Source of the DNA: JAWKTT01 sp041398965
GTDB lineage: Bacteria > Planctomycetota > Planctomycetia > Planctomycetales > Planctomycetaceae
Assembly: GCA_041398965.1 (NCBI GenBank)
Contig: JAWKTT010000005.1
Coordinates: 191,297-255,296, forward strand
Direction of reading: 5' to 3'
Length of the DNA stretch: 64,000 bases
Under the pieces are notes generated by a model, which saw nothing but the letters and a program-made list of their open reading frames with translations, was not told the origin of the DNA and made no database searches. A program made the position numbers and the translations under genes. Positions 36,601-46,000 of this stretch are shown here, piece by piece (position 1 is the stretch's first letter; every line of letters starts with the position of its first letter).

Positions 36601-38731
36601 GGTCTTGTTGTTTGATCTCGCATCAGGACAGCTGATCGAGCGATTCAGCGAAGCGTCCACCATCGCGATCGGTTGCGAGCCAGTGCCTGCTCTGCCTGGG
36701 ATCGATGCTGCTCAGCAGCCCGCGCGGGTCTACATCGCCACAGCGGACGGGATTGTGCAGCGGGACTCCCGATTCGTTCGGGCGGTTCCGGGCCATAGCG
36801 GCCCCGTAACGTCGCTCGCGGCGGTGCCAGGAAGTCCTCGGCAGGTGTTTTCTGGCAGTGTCGACGGAACGATTCGTCGTTGGAATCTCGACAACAGCCA
36901 AACTCAGCAGCAGTTCAATCATGGGGGGCCGGTAAACGCCATTGCCGTGAGGAGTGATGGACAACGGATCGCTTCAGCCAGCGAAAATCGCACGGCCAAA
37001 CTGTTCAACATCAACGGACAGCAGGTTGCTGAAATGCGAGGAGACGTGCGACGCCGTGTCGAACAGACGCGAGCACAACAGCAGGTCAACGCCGCGAATG
37101 CTCGACTTAATGTGGCGAAGCAACTGCTACAACAGGCCGAGCAGGACTTGCCCACGAAGACGAACGCCGAAAAGACTCTGTCCGACAACTTGGCGAAAGC
37201 GAATCAGGATGTCACTGACAAAAAGGGAGTGGTCGACAAAGCTTTGGCTGAGAAGATCGCAGCGGAAAAATTGGCAATTGAAGCCTCCGCCACTGCGAAG
37301 GCTGCAATGGCCGAGAAAGAAACCGCCGAACTCGCCGCGAAGGAGGCAGCGACCGCCATGCAGGTCGTCCAAGCGAAAATGCAGCGACTGCAACAGGCGG
37401 CGAGTGGAGATCCACAGAACGAAGAACTGAAGAAACTTGTCGCTTCAACGATGGTCGAACTCACGATGTGCCAACAGACAATGCAGCAGACCGCAACGGC
37501 GGTTCAGGCGCCAACACAGAAGTCGCAACAAATGGCAACGTTGGCGAACACGGCGGCGCAGAAAGTAGCGACTGTTCAGAAACCATACAACGATGCTCTC
37601 GACGCCCTGCGCATTTCCGAAGCGAACCAGAACCTCCTGTCCCAGCAACAGGCGTTGGCCGCGAAAGAATTGAAGGCTGCTCAGGAACTTGTTCCCATTC
37701 GCAAAGAGGCCGTGACGAAATCGGAGGTCTCCCGAACCGAGGCGCAGGTAGCCGCAGAAGTTGCGAACAAACTTGCCAGTGAAGCCGACCTTGCCATTCG
37801 AGCGATTCAGTTTTCGCCTGACGGACGAACACTGCTCACTGTCGGAGACTACACCAGTGTTCACACCTGGGATGCCGAGACGGGCGGGGCGTTGTCAGCG
37901 TTTGCAGGACACACGGGCCCCGTGGTTTCCGCCCTGTTTATCGGTGAAGGGGAGATTGTCTCCATTTCCGAAGACCTCTCTGCTCGCCTATGGGAAACGA
38001 ATCCCGAATGGATCCTTGATCGAACGATCGGCACGATTGACGACCCGAACATCATCGTGCATCGGGTTACGGCGGTCGACTTCAATGCCGATTCGACGCA
38101 ACTGCTTGTTGCAGGAGGTGTCCCTTCTCGCAGCGGCGAGTTGCAGGTGATTCAGGTGTCTGATGGCAAACGGATTCTCTATCTCCCACAAGCACACGAC
38201 GATGTCATTTACTCGGCCCGGTTCTCCCCCGATGGTAAGCGAATTGCTTCAGGCGGAGCAGATAAGTACCTGAGAACTTTTGACGTTTCGACGAGTCAAC
38301 AGTTGCGTCGTTTCGAGGGACACACCAATTACGTTCTTGGGGTCGACTGGAAAGGAGATGGACAGGTCATCGTGACCGCGGGGGCTGACAATGTTGTCAA
38401 AGTCTGGGACGCAGAAACGGCTGACCAGCAGCGAACGATTGAAAACCAGTTCACCAAACATGTGACAGGGGTCCAATATATCGGCGAGACCGACAGCATT
38501 GTGACGAGTTGCGGCGACAAGATCGTTCGCATGCATAATTCATCGAACGGGGGGCTCGAACGGAACTTTGGCGAGATTCGCGTCTGGCCGCACTGCGTTG
38601 CGTGTACTCCAGATCGCAACGTCGTCGTGGCAGGCGATGCGATGGGGACGGTGACAATCTGGAACGGACAGAACGGTCAGTTCGTGCGTCGTCTCGAAAC
38701 ACCGATGGTCCCCGCTGTCGCACATCCGTAA
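33656..38731 (+). CDS. Giant cytochrome c (PSC1-type)/WD40/coiled-coil protein
   Basis: 1,691 residues from ATG at 33656, which has GGAG eight bases upstream; 45 extra bases of open frame precede it. A signal peptide ends near VLQAAPIP. The planctomycete-type cytochrome c domain follows, with FPILQRNCLSCHS (CxxCH at 58-62) and a distal methionine-like segment DPVMPPAG. WD40 repeats fill about 125-1120. An Ala/Gln/Glu/Lys-rich coiled coil spans about 1128-1378, and a second set of WD40 repeats (from AIRAIQFSPDGRTLLTVGDY) closes the protein. A heme-binding head on WD40 propellers split by a coiled coil suggests an electron-transfer or sensing scaffold outside the cytoplasm; the role is unknown. 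Confidence 0.9.
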   Translation: MLKSRSRTMLLNLCNAMAIAILLVPPVLQAAPIPIDDVKRAEPVSFEKEIFPILQRNCLSCHSASEREGDLVLESPQGILKGGDTGPAAIPGKGSDSLILRVASHQSDPVMPPAGNDVAAKNLTPAELGLLKLWIDQGAKGSGGIDSLSPTRWQPLPAGLHPVHALALTEDGQYAAVSRANQIFLYHIPTGTLVTRLSDPALAQFMPQSTPVDPQVKSGTVNGGVQVASGGNVEASSDGPGNGPQVVEITGIAHRDLVQSLAINVDGDLLASGSYREVKLWRRPRDVTRRNIALGGKGTAVAVSSDNQWIAIATDKPEVKLFKVADGQPGPVLTGHTDRITSLRFSEDSQQLYSSSIDQTVRLWNVPEGKPLGIIETSAPVNAVELVSSGVVATDQPPTSPILITGHADNLVRVWQSNLSNGTAIPNVLANLERTTTSPDGSLLAMVDNAGSVRVLSLFEVEGTPVGRELATWKIERGITALTFVRLNGVPTPTAELPAQGYVLATGSTDGSIRVWSLPEHQLIQEWRGDAVAVKAISSSADGKLLATGLENGAMTQWDLAATLSPPPVENEVIHDSQSPVTLTALSPSKKLLAVVGVKDGQPAIYVRNLETQQLIAAFKGHVGAVRSLAFTSDETGLLSGGDDKSIRLWNLQNPTEPEKAKLDALPSAVTAVAASGDGTQWLAGFADNSLRLYNPAGATPEEIVVREFSGNSGAILAAGYFNGQPYSVSADKSVRFWNAADGSQTRTFNMPAAITSFTISGDGQRMAFGGDDKQVRIVQTDNGTVVQTLPGFQQTTTSLAFSADNQHLSVLSSGGELSRWQLSSQRLLEASVDANQTTLFQTADVASLMVGDKEGRILKKKFRFQSFFDGNTQPVTDLLYHPNGSVLLMTGADGSFRGYNAQDAQATFATNHGAAVHDLAISADGNTLSTAGENAQVRLWNISGGAVGPQQLTGFAGPVFHTCFSSNGTRLFAATGGEKPAVLLFDLASGQLIERFSEASTIAIGCEPVPALPGIDAAQQPARVYIATADGIVQRDSRFVRAVPGHSGPVTSLAAVPGSPRQVFSGSVDGTIRRWNLDNSQTQQQFNHGGPVNAIAVRSDGQRIASASENRTAKLFNINGQQVAEMRGDVRRRVEQTRAQQQVNAANARLNVAKQLLQQAEQDLPTKTNAEKTLSDNLAKANQDVTDKKGVVDKALAEKIAAEKLAIEASATAKAAMAEKETAELAAKEAATAMQVVQAKMQRLQQAASGDPQNEELKKLVASTMVELTMCQQTMQQTATAVQAPTQKSQQMATLANTAAQKVATVQKPYNDALDALRISEANQNLLSQQQALAAKELKAAQELVPIRKEAVTKSEVSRTEAQVAAEVANKLASEADLAIRAIQFSPDGRTLLTVGDYTSVHTWDAETGGALSAFAGHTGPVVSALFIGEGEIVSISEDLSARLWETNPEWILDRTIGTIDDPNIIVHRVTAVDFNADSTQLLVAGGVPSRSGELQVIQVSDGKRILYLPQAHDDVIYSARFSPDGKRIASGGADKYLRTFDVSTSQQLRRFEGHTNYVLGVDWKGDGQVIVTAGADNVVKVWDAETADQQRTIENQFTKHVTGVQYIGETDSIVTSCGDKIVRMHNSSNGGLERNFGEIRVWPHCVACTPDRNVVVAGDAMGTVTIWNGQNGQFVRRLETPMVPAVAHP

Positions 38732-38883
38732 CGGTCCCGCAGGGTGAACGCTGCAATGACACTCTATTGGACTTGTCTAGTTGCGAGGATACGTTGGAGT
38801 GGACAACGTATCATTATGGAGATTGCTAAGGCTTCGTGCGCCGGTTCTGTGACGCACGCTCGTCTCTCGTTTTCTGAATGTCG

Positions 38884-39348
38884 TCACTTGGGGTGGACGA
38901 AACTTAGGTGCATAGCAGCGTGACCATAGGTGAGACGGTCTAACTGTTCCCTGGACGCCTTGCCGAAGATGGGATGCACGGGAAGAGGGCCGTTCGTCTG
39001 GTAGTAGGCGATCGAGTCCTTCAGCATCGCGATGGCGTCGTCGATTGAAATCTCTTCATCAGACCAGAATACCGCCTCTGCCTTTGCCGGAAGTTTGACG
39101 CCCGGCTTCACGGGGCCCTTAAGAAGCGATGAACGAAAAAACGGCAGAAGCAGGCGTAACATGAGAGGCGGTTTTGGTGCCGCGATACGTCCCGTCATCA
39201 TGTTGTTGGTCAGTGCAAGATGCCGCACGATGTCGGGGAAGCTATGCTTCCCGGTCGTCGTCACCTCGCCACCGGCGAGCCGTTCGACTTCGGCAATGAC
39301 CTCGTCAAAACTGTTTAACACCAACTCTCGCCGTTCGGGTTCACTCAC
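38884..39348 (-). CDS. DUF1569 protein, DinB-like
   Basis: 154 residues. The sequence matches the DUF1569 layout: RRELVLNSFDEVIAEVERLA, then SFPDIVRHLALTNNMMTG, HPIFGKASREQLDRLTYGHA and the C-terminal HLSFVHPK. The family has a four-helix DinB-like fold and its histidines (in IVRHLAL, YGHAAMHLSFVH) may hold a metal. The function is unknown. The start is GTG at 39348. It lies downstream of an M41-like peptidase gene on the same strand. Confidence 0.8.
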   Translation of the reverse strand: MSEPERRELVLNSFDEVIAEVERLAGGEVTTTGKHSFPDIVRHLALTNNMMTGRIAAPKPPLMLRLLLPFFRSSLLKGPVKPGVKLPAKAEAVFWSDEEISIDDAIAMLKDSIAYYQTNGPLPVHPIFGKASREQLDRLTYGHAAMHLSFVHPK

Positions 39349-39447
39349 GATTCTCGCTCCACTTCACTTTCAAAATGACGTCCACATTGGCCCCGGCTTC
39401 GGAGTGTCGCCAATAAGCCTCCGCGACACAAGAGCCCAAAATCCCCC

Positions 39448-39924
39448 TTACGAAAACCACGGCTCCAGAATCTCGTCGATCTCGGCTTGTTCGAGCGTTT
39501 CGTGGGCGAGCAGGTGGTCGGCAATTGTGGCGATGGCTTCCCAGATTTCGTCGCGACGAAGTAACTGATAGAGACTTTGCGTTTGCCGTTCGAGGTACGC
39601 CAGACGCTTTCGCTGGTCCTTCAGGTGATGCAACGCCTCCCAAGCCGTCCGCCAGTCGTCGGCCCATTCCGCGACGAGTCCGGGGTGGAAGGGATCGCCG
39701 GTATAGATCATCTCCGCCACTGGGCCCGCAAGTGCCACCATGACAATACTCTCGTTCAGTTCCCGCTCCGTGAACTGATCCAATGGCCATTCGATTTGCA
39801 CATCGGCATACCGTGCCGGCCCATCATCCCAATCCGGATCAATCGTCGCCGACACCACCCTCCCCCCCGCCCTCACCGCAACAAACACGTGCCCTGCTTC
39901 ATGATAGGCTGACACTTCAGACAT
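39448..39924 (-). CDS. Free-standing FtsH-type (M41-like) peptidase domain
   Basis: 158 residues. The zinc-binding motif HEAGH lies at residues 8-12, very close to the start. A second family segment, ESIVMVALAGPVAEMIYTGD, follows near residues 58-77, and HHLKDQRKRLAYLERQTQSL is a helical region. This is the peptidase domain of FtsH without the AAA+ ATPase part. In FtsH the unfoldase feeds the substrate, so a lone domain may work on small or already unfolded proteins, or be inactive. The C-terminal ILEPWFS is preceded by a helical bundle. It stands at the start of a run of minus-strand genes. Confidence 0.8.
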   Translation of the reverse strand: MSEVSAYHEAGHVFVAVRAGGRVVSATIDPDWDDGPARYADVQIEWPLDQFTERELNESIVMVALAGPVAEMIYTGDPFHPGLVAEWADDWRTAWEALHHLKDQRKRLAYLERQTQSLYQLLRRDEIWEAIATIADHLLAHETLEQAEIDEILEPWFS

Positions 39925-40091
39925 AGGACATCACGCTTTCATATGGACTTCCGTCGCCGACTGCCAGGAACATAGAGATTGACAGCGCAACTATTCACGC
40001 GATTCCTACGGCATTAACAACGACATCGTCTGGCAGAGGTAAACTAGCACATTAGTGAATTCATGCGATTTGGTTGCCTGATAGAGTTGTA

Positions 40092-40826
40092 CTAGACAAC
40101 CGAATCGCAACAGATTGACGGCTGGGCGTGCCATTCGTGGGGGATGTTTCGCATCAGGAGGGCACAGTCGAATTCTACAGAACCTGCTGGGAATGCGTGA
40201 GCGTCTTCAAAGAAGCTGGAGTTCATTGCGTGGATCGCCAGGTTCTCTGTCTGCCAGCGGGTACATCGGAGTTCGAGGCCATGATACTGTTTCGGGACAC
40301 GCGAGTCCGAATAGCCCAAAGAACCAGACTCGAAGAAGGCCGAGGCCTTTTCGAGAGATCCGAATACAGAGTCTTCTGGAAAGGTGTCGTCTACCGATCC
40401 CGAGAGGTGAACGGACGCATGGCCATCGTCGCTTTTCATTTCGACGGAGAAGTGAACATCCTCCTCAGTAACACGAAATGTTGCATGATGGCTGAGACCG
40501 GGGAAGAGTCTCCCGCCAGCAAGAGCGTTCAGCCGAGAACTCGTATCGCGTCGAGGAACATAGACGCCACTTCGAATCTTGCCCTCCGTCTCCCATTCCA
40601 CAGCGATTCGATGCGCCGCATTCTCCGACCCAAATCCCCAAGGGATCGGGAAGAACCGAGGTCGAACCTGTTTGAGGCGAATCAAGCAAATACCGGCGAT
40701 CGAGTAGCCATTGACTAATTGTGGTCGAAACGGCTTTGGCAAGTGCGCCGCCATCACATCCGGATCAATGCGATAGTTCGCAAGAATCCGCCGGTCGATG
40801 ATTCCACGTATCGCTGGGATGTTCAT
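40092..40826 (-). CDS. DUF2071 protein
   Basis: About 244 residues from ATG at 40826; the open frame extends upstream to 40967 without a clear start. DUF2071 motifs: ILANYRIDPDVMAAHLPKPF near the N-terminus, GYSIAGICLIRLKQVRP, then HRIAVEW and GVYVPRRDTSS. The family fold is acetoacetate decarboxylase-like and its function is unknown. A relatively His-rich middle part (LFPGLSHHATFRV) is seen. It lies 118 bases after a putative nuclease gene on the same strand. Confidence 0.85.
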   Translation of the reverse strand: MNIPAIRGIIDRRILANYRIDPDVMAAHLPKPFRPQLVNGYSIAGICLIRLKQVRPRFFPIPWGFGSENAAHRIAVEWETEGKIRSGVYVPRRDTSSRLNALAGGRLFPGLSHHATFRVTEEDVHFSVEMKSDDGHASVHLSGSVDDTFPEDSVFGSLEKASAFFESGSLGYSDSRVPKQYHGLELRCTRWQTENLAIHAMNSSFFEDAHAFPAGSVEFDCALLMRNIPHEWHAQPSICCDSVV

Positions 40827-40944
40827 GTTGCTTAACGAGTGGGTTAGCACGCTGGCAGCGTGTGACTGAATGACATGTGGTCGAGTTAGTCTCGAAGGGG
40901 CTATTGGCGACCTCCGGTCAACCGGCAGAGACTCCTCAAGAATC

Positions 40945-41544
40945 CTACTGGGAACATCGCGGGGCACCCAAAGAATTTAGCGTTTTACCGAGGTCTTGGT
41001 AGCGGCACTCGATGTGAGGGAGTTGAGTCAGGCTGGATAAGGCGATGGATTTCTGTTTCCCGCAACAAGTGTTGATGATTTCCGTCCTTACGACGAAGAA
41101 TCGCCACTGGGCCAGGTCGAGCGGGTCGACGGTGGTTTTGTCTTCATGGGCGAGCAGGCAAAAGACGTAAATGTCCGACGCCCGCGTGGCAGTCGTTGAG
41201 TAGGCGTTCTCAGCAGCGTTCCAACCGTTGGCTGGGCGAATACTAAACACGATTTTTGACAAAGATTTCTGAGACCACGATTGCAAGTAGGCAGCGGACT
41301 TGACCTCGATGCGGATGTGGTCGTTCGTCTTGAGGTCCACGGCATCCCACTCGACACGCACTCCCTGAGTGAGTTGCAATGCAGTCGCGACAATGTACTC
41401 CGCCAATAGTCCACGCAGCGAATTCGACAGAAGATCGGACGACGCCCAACTCCAAAAGTCCAACAGTCGCGAATCAACCGGACAGCCCGACAAATGAAAA
41501 GGCTCGTCTCCGGTCTTCCGTCGCATCTCGTGAGGTGGTAGCAC
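40945..41544 (-). CDS. Possible PD-(D/E)XK-fold nuclease
   Basis: 199 residues, no named family recognised. The pattern of a restriction-endonuclease-like fold can be seen: Glu49 in GLLAEYIVATAL, Asp67/Asp70 in EWDAVDL and the E80-V-K82 pair in RIEVKSAAYLQSW. This is the E...D-x(n)-ExK layout of PD-(D/E)XK enzymes. After it come SIRPANGW and a helical region with RASDIYVFCLLAHED that is common in such proteins. The start is GTG at 41544. There is no restriction methylase nearby. The call is from motif and spacing only. Confidence 0.6.
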   Translation of the reverse strand: MLPPHEMRRKTGDEPFHLSGCPVDSRLLDFWSWASSDLLSNSLRGLLAEYIVATALQLTQGVRVEWDAVDLKTNDHIRIEVKSAAYLQSWSQKSLSKIVFSIRPANGWNAAENAYSTTATRASDIYVFCLLAHEDKTTVDPLDLAQWRFFVVRTEIINTCCGKQKSIALSSLTQLPHIECRYQDLGKTLNSLGAPRCSQ

Positions 41545-41607
41545 GACGATCTCGCTTCCATCATCAGGATCACGAATACTTGACTTGTACGGTCAGATTA
41601 GCGTCAA

Positions 41608-42384
41608 TTATTCCACAGGAGGTTCCAACCATTCGATTCCCGTGCGGATGTGGTCGTAGAGACCCGGTTTCCAGCCGTGACCTCCTTTGTAGGTGGCGAG
41701 TTCGACTTGTGCCCCGGCTTCTTTCAGGACTTTTTGGGCAGACTCCGCCATCCACATGGGGCAGACGCGGTCGTCGGGGGAGTGGTACAGGTAATAGCGG
41801 TGTCCCTTGCTTTGTTCTAATGGTGGGAGCAAGTCTTTCTTGAACACGGACATGGCGATAAATGAGCCGGTGACCTGGGGGTTGGTGAGCGAGATCGAAT
41901 AAGCGGCGGGGCCACTCGACGACCAAGAGAGCGTGAAGATGCGAGTGGGGTCGAGTTTGTGACGAGTGCCGACGTCTTTGATGACATCTGCGACGAACTC
42001 TTCCGTAGTAAACTTCATTTTGTCAACTCGGCTCTTGACTGTGGGCCAGACGATTTCCTGCTCCGGGGTCCACTTGATGGCGACCGGTTGAGCCACGAGA
42101 AAACCGTCCGGAGTTGCGTGTTTGCGAATTCGTTTGACGAACGGCAGAAACTCCGCACTCCCATCACCCCCCGGGAGGATCACGACCAAGCCGTATCCCT
42201 CACGAGGGGCGACCTCATCTGGCGTGGGCTCGATGCTGAAATACCGCTTGTGTTCATCGTCACCAATTCGCCGATCCTGTGACACGACATCGGCGATATC
42301 GTCTTGGGCCACCAGGTGGTGTGCCAGCAAATGAGTGAAGAGAATCAGCAGGATTCCGGTGATTCGGGTGAAAGGACACATCAT
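41608..42384 (-). CDS. Secreted alpha/beta hydrolase (esterase/depolymerase-like)
   Basis: 258 residues with a signal peptide (ITGILLILFTHLLAHHLVAQ). The mature part has the esterase/PHB-depolymerase-like layout: GYGLVVILPGGDGSAEFLPF around the oxyanion hole, the nucleophile Ser in FTLSWSSSGPAAYS (GxSxG-like, here SWSSSG), Asp in YHSPDDRVCP and His in YKGGHGWKPG. Note the nucleophile motif is SxSxG rather than the usual GxSxG. The substrate is unknown. Repeat copy B follows within 65 bases upstream of the gene start. Confidence 0.8.
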   Translation of the reverse strand: MMCPFTRITGILLILFTHLLAHHLVAQDDIADVVSQDRRIGDDEHKRYFSIEPTPDEVAPREGYGLVVILPGGDGSAEFLPFVKRIRKHATPDGFLVAQPVAIKWTPEQEIVWPTVKSRVDKMKFTTEEFVADVIKDVGTRHKLDPTRIFTLSWSSSGPAAYSISLTNPQVTGSFIAMSVFKKDLLPPLEQSKGHRYYLYHSPDDRVCPMWMAESAQKVLKEAGAQVELATYKGGHGWKPGLYDHIRTGIEWLEPPVE

Positions 42385-42446
42385 GATCTCAGTTCCTGTT
42401 CATTGTGACTTTAAGAGTGCGACACGTGGTGTCGCGATGTGCCGAA

Positions 42447-42564
42447 CAGCCTGTTGAAAAACGTGAGTCAAGCGATCCAGTCTGACATGGTGCCGTTTGA
42501 TATCTCGGCAGAATGAGTACGAGAGGCACTCGTCAGATTGGAAAATCCGCCCCACGGTCGTTTC
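42447..42564 (+). repeat. Dispersed intergenic repeat, copy B
   Basis: About 118 bases matching copy A (7217-7335) in the same orientation: CAGCCTGTTGAAAAACGTG, TCTGACATGGTGCCGTTTGA, ATCTCGGCAGA, GTACGAGAGGC, CGTCAGATTGGAAAA and CCCACGGTCGTTTC. It lies between the esterase gene and a small ORF. Confidence 0.7.
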
Positions 42565-42610
42565 TTAGCGGGATGCTAACGTGCACCCTGAGGTGATCGC
42601 CGAGTGCAAC

Positions 42611-42823
42611 TTAATCTTTGAGGGGGTGGAAGGTGCCCCAGTTGCGGTAGGTGTACATGGCTTGCATGGCGGTGTCCCAGTCGTCCGCCTCGACGGTCCA
42701 GACGAGTTTGGCTTCGGGTTCCTGGCTGATGAGAAGGTCGACGTTCTCCTGGTAAGTACCGGGGTCTTCATCGTGGGGGAAGAAGGACTGCCCTTCGGGG
42801 TACTCCCAAAGCTCGTAGATCAT
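42611..42823 (-). CDS. Small conserved-looking protein of unknown function
   Basis: 70 residues: MIYELWEYPEGQSFFPHDED, then a helical segment ending in DWDTAMQAMYTYRNWG. Composition is acidic and aromatic with no signal peptide or membrane segment. The ATG at 42823 is preceded by AGAGAACGTGACGCA, a usable but weak ribosome-binding site. I recognise no family; the even codon pattern and the DW..A..A.Y motif argue for a real gene. Confidence 0.55.
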   Translation of the reverse strand: MIYELWEYPEGQSFFPHDEDPGTYQENVDLLISQEPEAKLVWTVEADDWDTAMQAMYTYRNWGTFHPLKD

Positions 42824-43035
42824 TGCGTCACGTTCTCTGAATCGGTTGTGGTGAGTTGGTGGTCAAAAGAGTTTCTCGTGGGACTCGGGGCATCGCTGTC
42901 GATAAGTGCCGACAGATGATGCGCGATCCGATGCTGAGAAGGTACCAACTCCCGGAGTAGTTTCCAAACAAAGGTTTGCCGAGTGGCGCTGATTCACATT
43001 GCGCGTACTTTTTGCATCAGATTGGGAATGTGGGG

Positions 43036-46000
43036 TTAAGCGGGGCGAGGTGGTGATGTCGGTTGGCGGGTGACGAACTGGATCAGGATGGGGATCAGGA
43101 CTAGGGTCATCAGGGTGGCGGAGAAGAGGCCCCCGATGACGACGCGGGCCATCGGCGACTGCAACTCACCCCCTTCGCCCAGGCCGATGGCGACGGGGAT
43201 CATCGCCAGGACGGTGGTCAGTGTCGTCATCACGATCGGTCGGAAGCGCCGCAGGGCGGCACGGTGGATGATCTCGCGAATTGGGGTCTCGGGATGTTCC
43301 AGCTTCAACTGGTTCGCGTAGTCGACCAGCACGATGGCATTATTGACGGCAATTCCTGCGAGCACGATCAGTCCGATGAATGACTGCACATTCAGAGTCG
43401 TATTCCAATAGACCAGCACGAGGATGACCCCCACCCCCGCCATCGGCAGCGAAAACAGGATGAGTAACGGGTCTCGCAGAGATTCGAACTGTGACGCCAT
43501 AATCATGTACATCAGCAGGACAGCAAGCAAGAAGCCGTTGCGGAGCATCACGAAGCTCTCTTGCTGTTGCTCATAGTCTCCGCCGACGTTGATGGTGAAT
43601 CCTTCGGGGACAGGAATGTAGGTAAGTCGTTCTTTCAGGTCGGCGACGACGGCCCCGAGGTCGCGACCGTCGACCGTCGCCGATACCACGAGAACACGTT
43701 GCCGGTCGAGTCGATCGATTGAGAGCGGGGCATCTCCGGGAGCAAGACTGACGAGGTTCGAAAGAGGAACCAGTTTGCCGGTCGGGGTCGCAACGGTGAT
43801 GTCTCCGATGTTGGCAAGCGTCGAACGGTCCTCTTCTCGCAGTCGCACGAGAATATCGAACTCATCTCCCCCTTCGCGAAACACCGTGGCGACGGTGCCG
43901 CGAATGGTCGTCTCGACTGCTTCGGTGATGTCGCGAACCCGAATCCCCAGAAGGGCCGCTTTGTCGTGATCGACCCGGATCATCAGTTCCGGACGATGCT
44001 TGTTGCTGCGTAGTTCGGCGTTCGAGATGCCGTCGACTTCTTTCATCTGTCGCATGACCTCGGCAGCCAGATCGTCTGCGGTTGCTCGGTCGTGGCCCCG
44101 AATGAAGACGGTGAGCGAGTCCCCTTCTTGCGAGCTGAACATGCGAGACATCGGGAGGGGATTGTAGACTCTCGCGTTGATGGTCATGCCGGCAACGGGG
44201 CCAATCTGCTTCACGATTTTACGTCGAATTTCGTCCGCCGACCGCGTCCGTTCGCTTCTTGGAGAAAGCTGAATGATGAAGCGAGATTGATTCCAGTCCG
44301 CTCCATCACTCGCTTCATCACCAATGAAAACGGAGGTTCCGACGGTCTCAGGGATGGCGTCGGCGAGAATCTTTTCGACCTTGAGTGTCTGTTGTTGCAG
44401 TGCTTCGAGTTGGATGCCGGCGGACATGGTCCCGGTCACTCCGAGACGTCCGTCTTCTGTCGCAGGGAGGAAGTCGGAGCCGACTCGCGGGATCAGCCCG
44501 ATACAGGCTGCGGCTGCGATCAGCAGGGGGATTACAGCGATTTCGGGATAGCTCAAACAGGCCGAGAGCACTTTGCTATATCCGATTTCGAAGGGGGTGA
44601 GAATCCATCGGCCGAGTCCTGTGATGATCCCCGTGCCGCGACTGATGATGGCAACCAGTTTGGCGAGCCCTCCCTCGATGAGACGTCGACCGGGGGACGC
44701 AATCACAGAGTCAGCCGTGCTTTCGAGGCTCTTGGGGTCTTTCTGTGCCGATTGTCGACCGAGCCAGTATGCTGCGAGGACAGGGGTGAGCGTCAGGCTG
44801 GAAATCAACGAGGTGAGCAGCGAGAACGAGACGACGTAGGCCAACTGATGCAACAGCACGCCGGTCATCCCCTGAATGAAGATGAGGGGCAAAAAGACGA
44901 TGAGGGTTGTCAGTGTGCTGGCCGTAATGGCACCGGCCACTTCTTCGGTCCCTTCAAGTGCGGCTTGCGTTTCGCTCAGACCCTCTTCGCGTTTGCGGAA
45001 CACACTCTCGAGAACCACGATCGAGTTATCAACAAGCATCCCCATCCCGAGCGCAAGTCCGCCGAACGAGACCATGTTCAGCGAGAAGCCTTGAAAGTAA
45101 ATCAACACAAACGTTGCAAGCACCGAGAGGGGCATCGAGATGGCGATCAGGAGCGTGCTTCGAACGCTCCCGAGAAACAGCAGCAACACGATCATCGCCA
45201 GTCCCATCCCGTAGATTGCCGACTCGCGGATGTTCGAGATGGATTGCCGAATGAAGTCGGACTTGTCGAGACGAATGTTGAGCGTCCCTTCCGTCAGTTC
45301 GTCCTTCAGTTTGGCGACCGCCTCTTGGACCGCATCGCTGACATCGATGGTGTTGGCACCCGACTGCTGAAAAACATAGATCATCAATCCGGGCTCGGCA
45401 TTGACCCGAGTCAGTTCGGTGAGCTCCGCGATGCCATCGGAGACGTCGGCCACGTCACCCACTCGGATGACCGTGTCTGCGTTGTGCCGGACGACGACGT
45501 TTCGGATCTCGTCAAGGTTGCGGAAATCTCCCCGGCTGCGGAGCAGGACATTGATCTCCCCTTGCTGGAACCGCCCGCCCGGACGGCTAATGTTCTCCTG
45601 TTGCAAAGCGTTGACGACCTCGTTGACCCCCATCCCGAGCGATTCGAGTTTGGCTCGATTGAGAGAGACCTGAATCTCTCGTTGGACGGAACCTCGGATG
45701 CCGACCCTCGCGACGCCGGGGAGCTGTTCGAGTCGCGGAAGGATCGTTCGTTCGGCCATCTGTGTCATGCGGGCAGGGGTCAGGTCGCCGCTGAGGCCGA
45801 GGTACATAATGGGCGAACTGTTCGCGTCATATTGACGGATCACGGGGGCATCGACTTGATCAGGGAGCCTGTTGCGAACCTTGTCGATTGCTTGTCGAAG
45901 GTCGGCCACTGCGGCATCGAGATCAATACCCCAACGAAATTGCACTCGAATGGAACTGCTCCCCTCAAGACTGGTGCTCGAGAGTCGTTCGAACCCTGTG

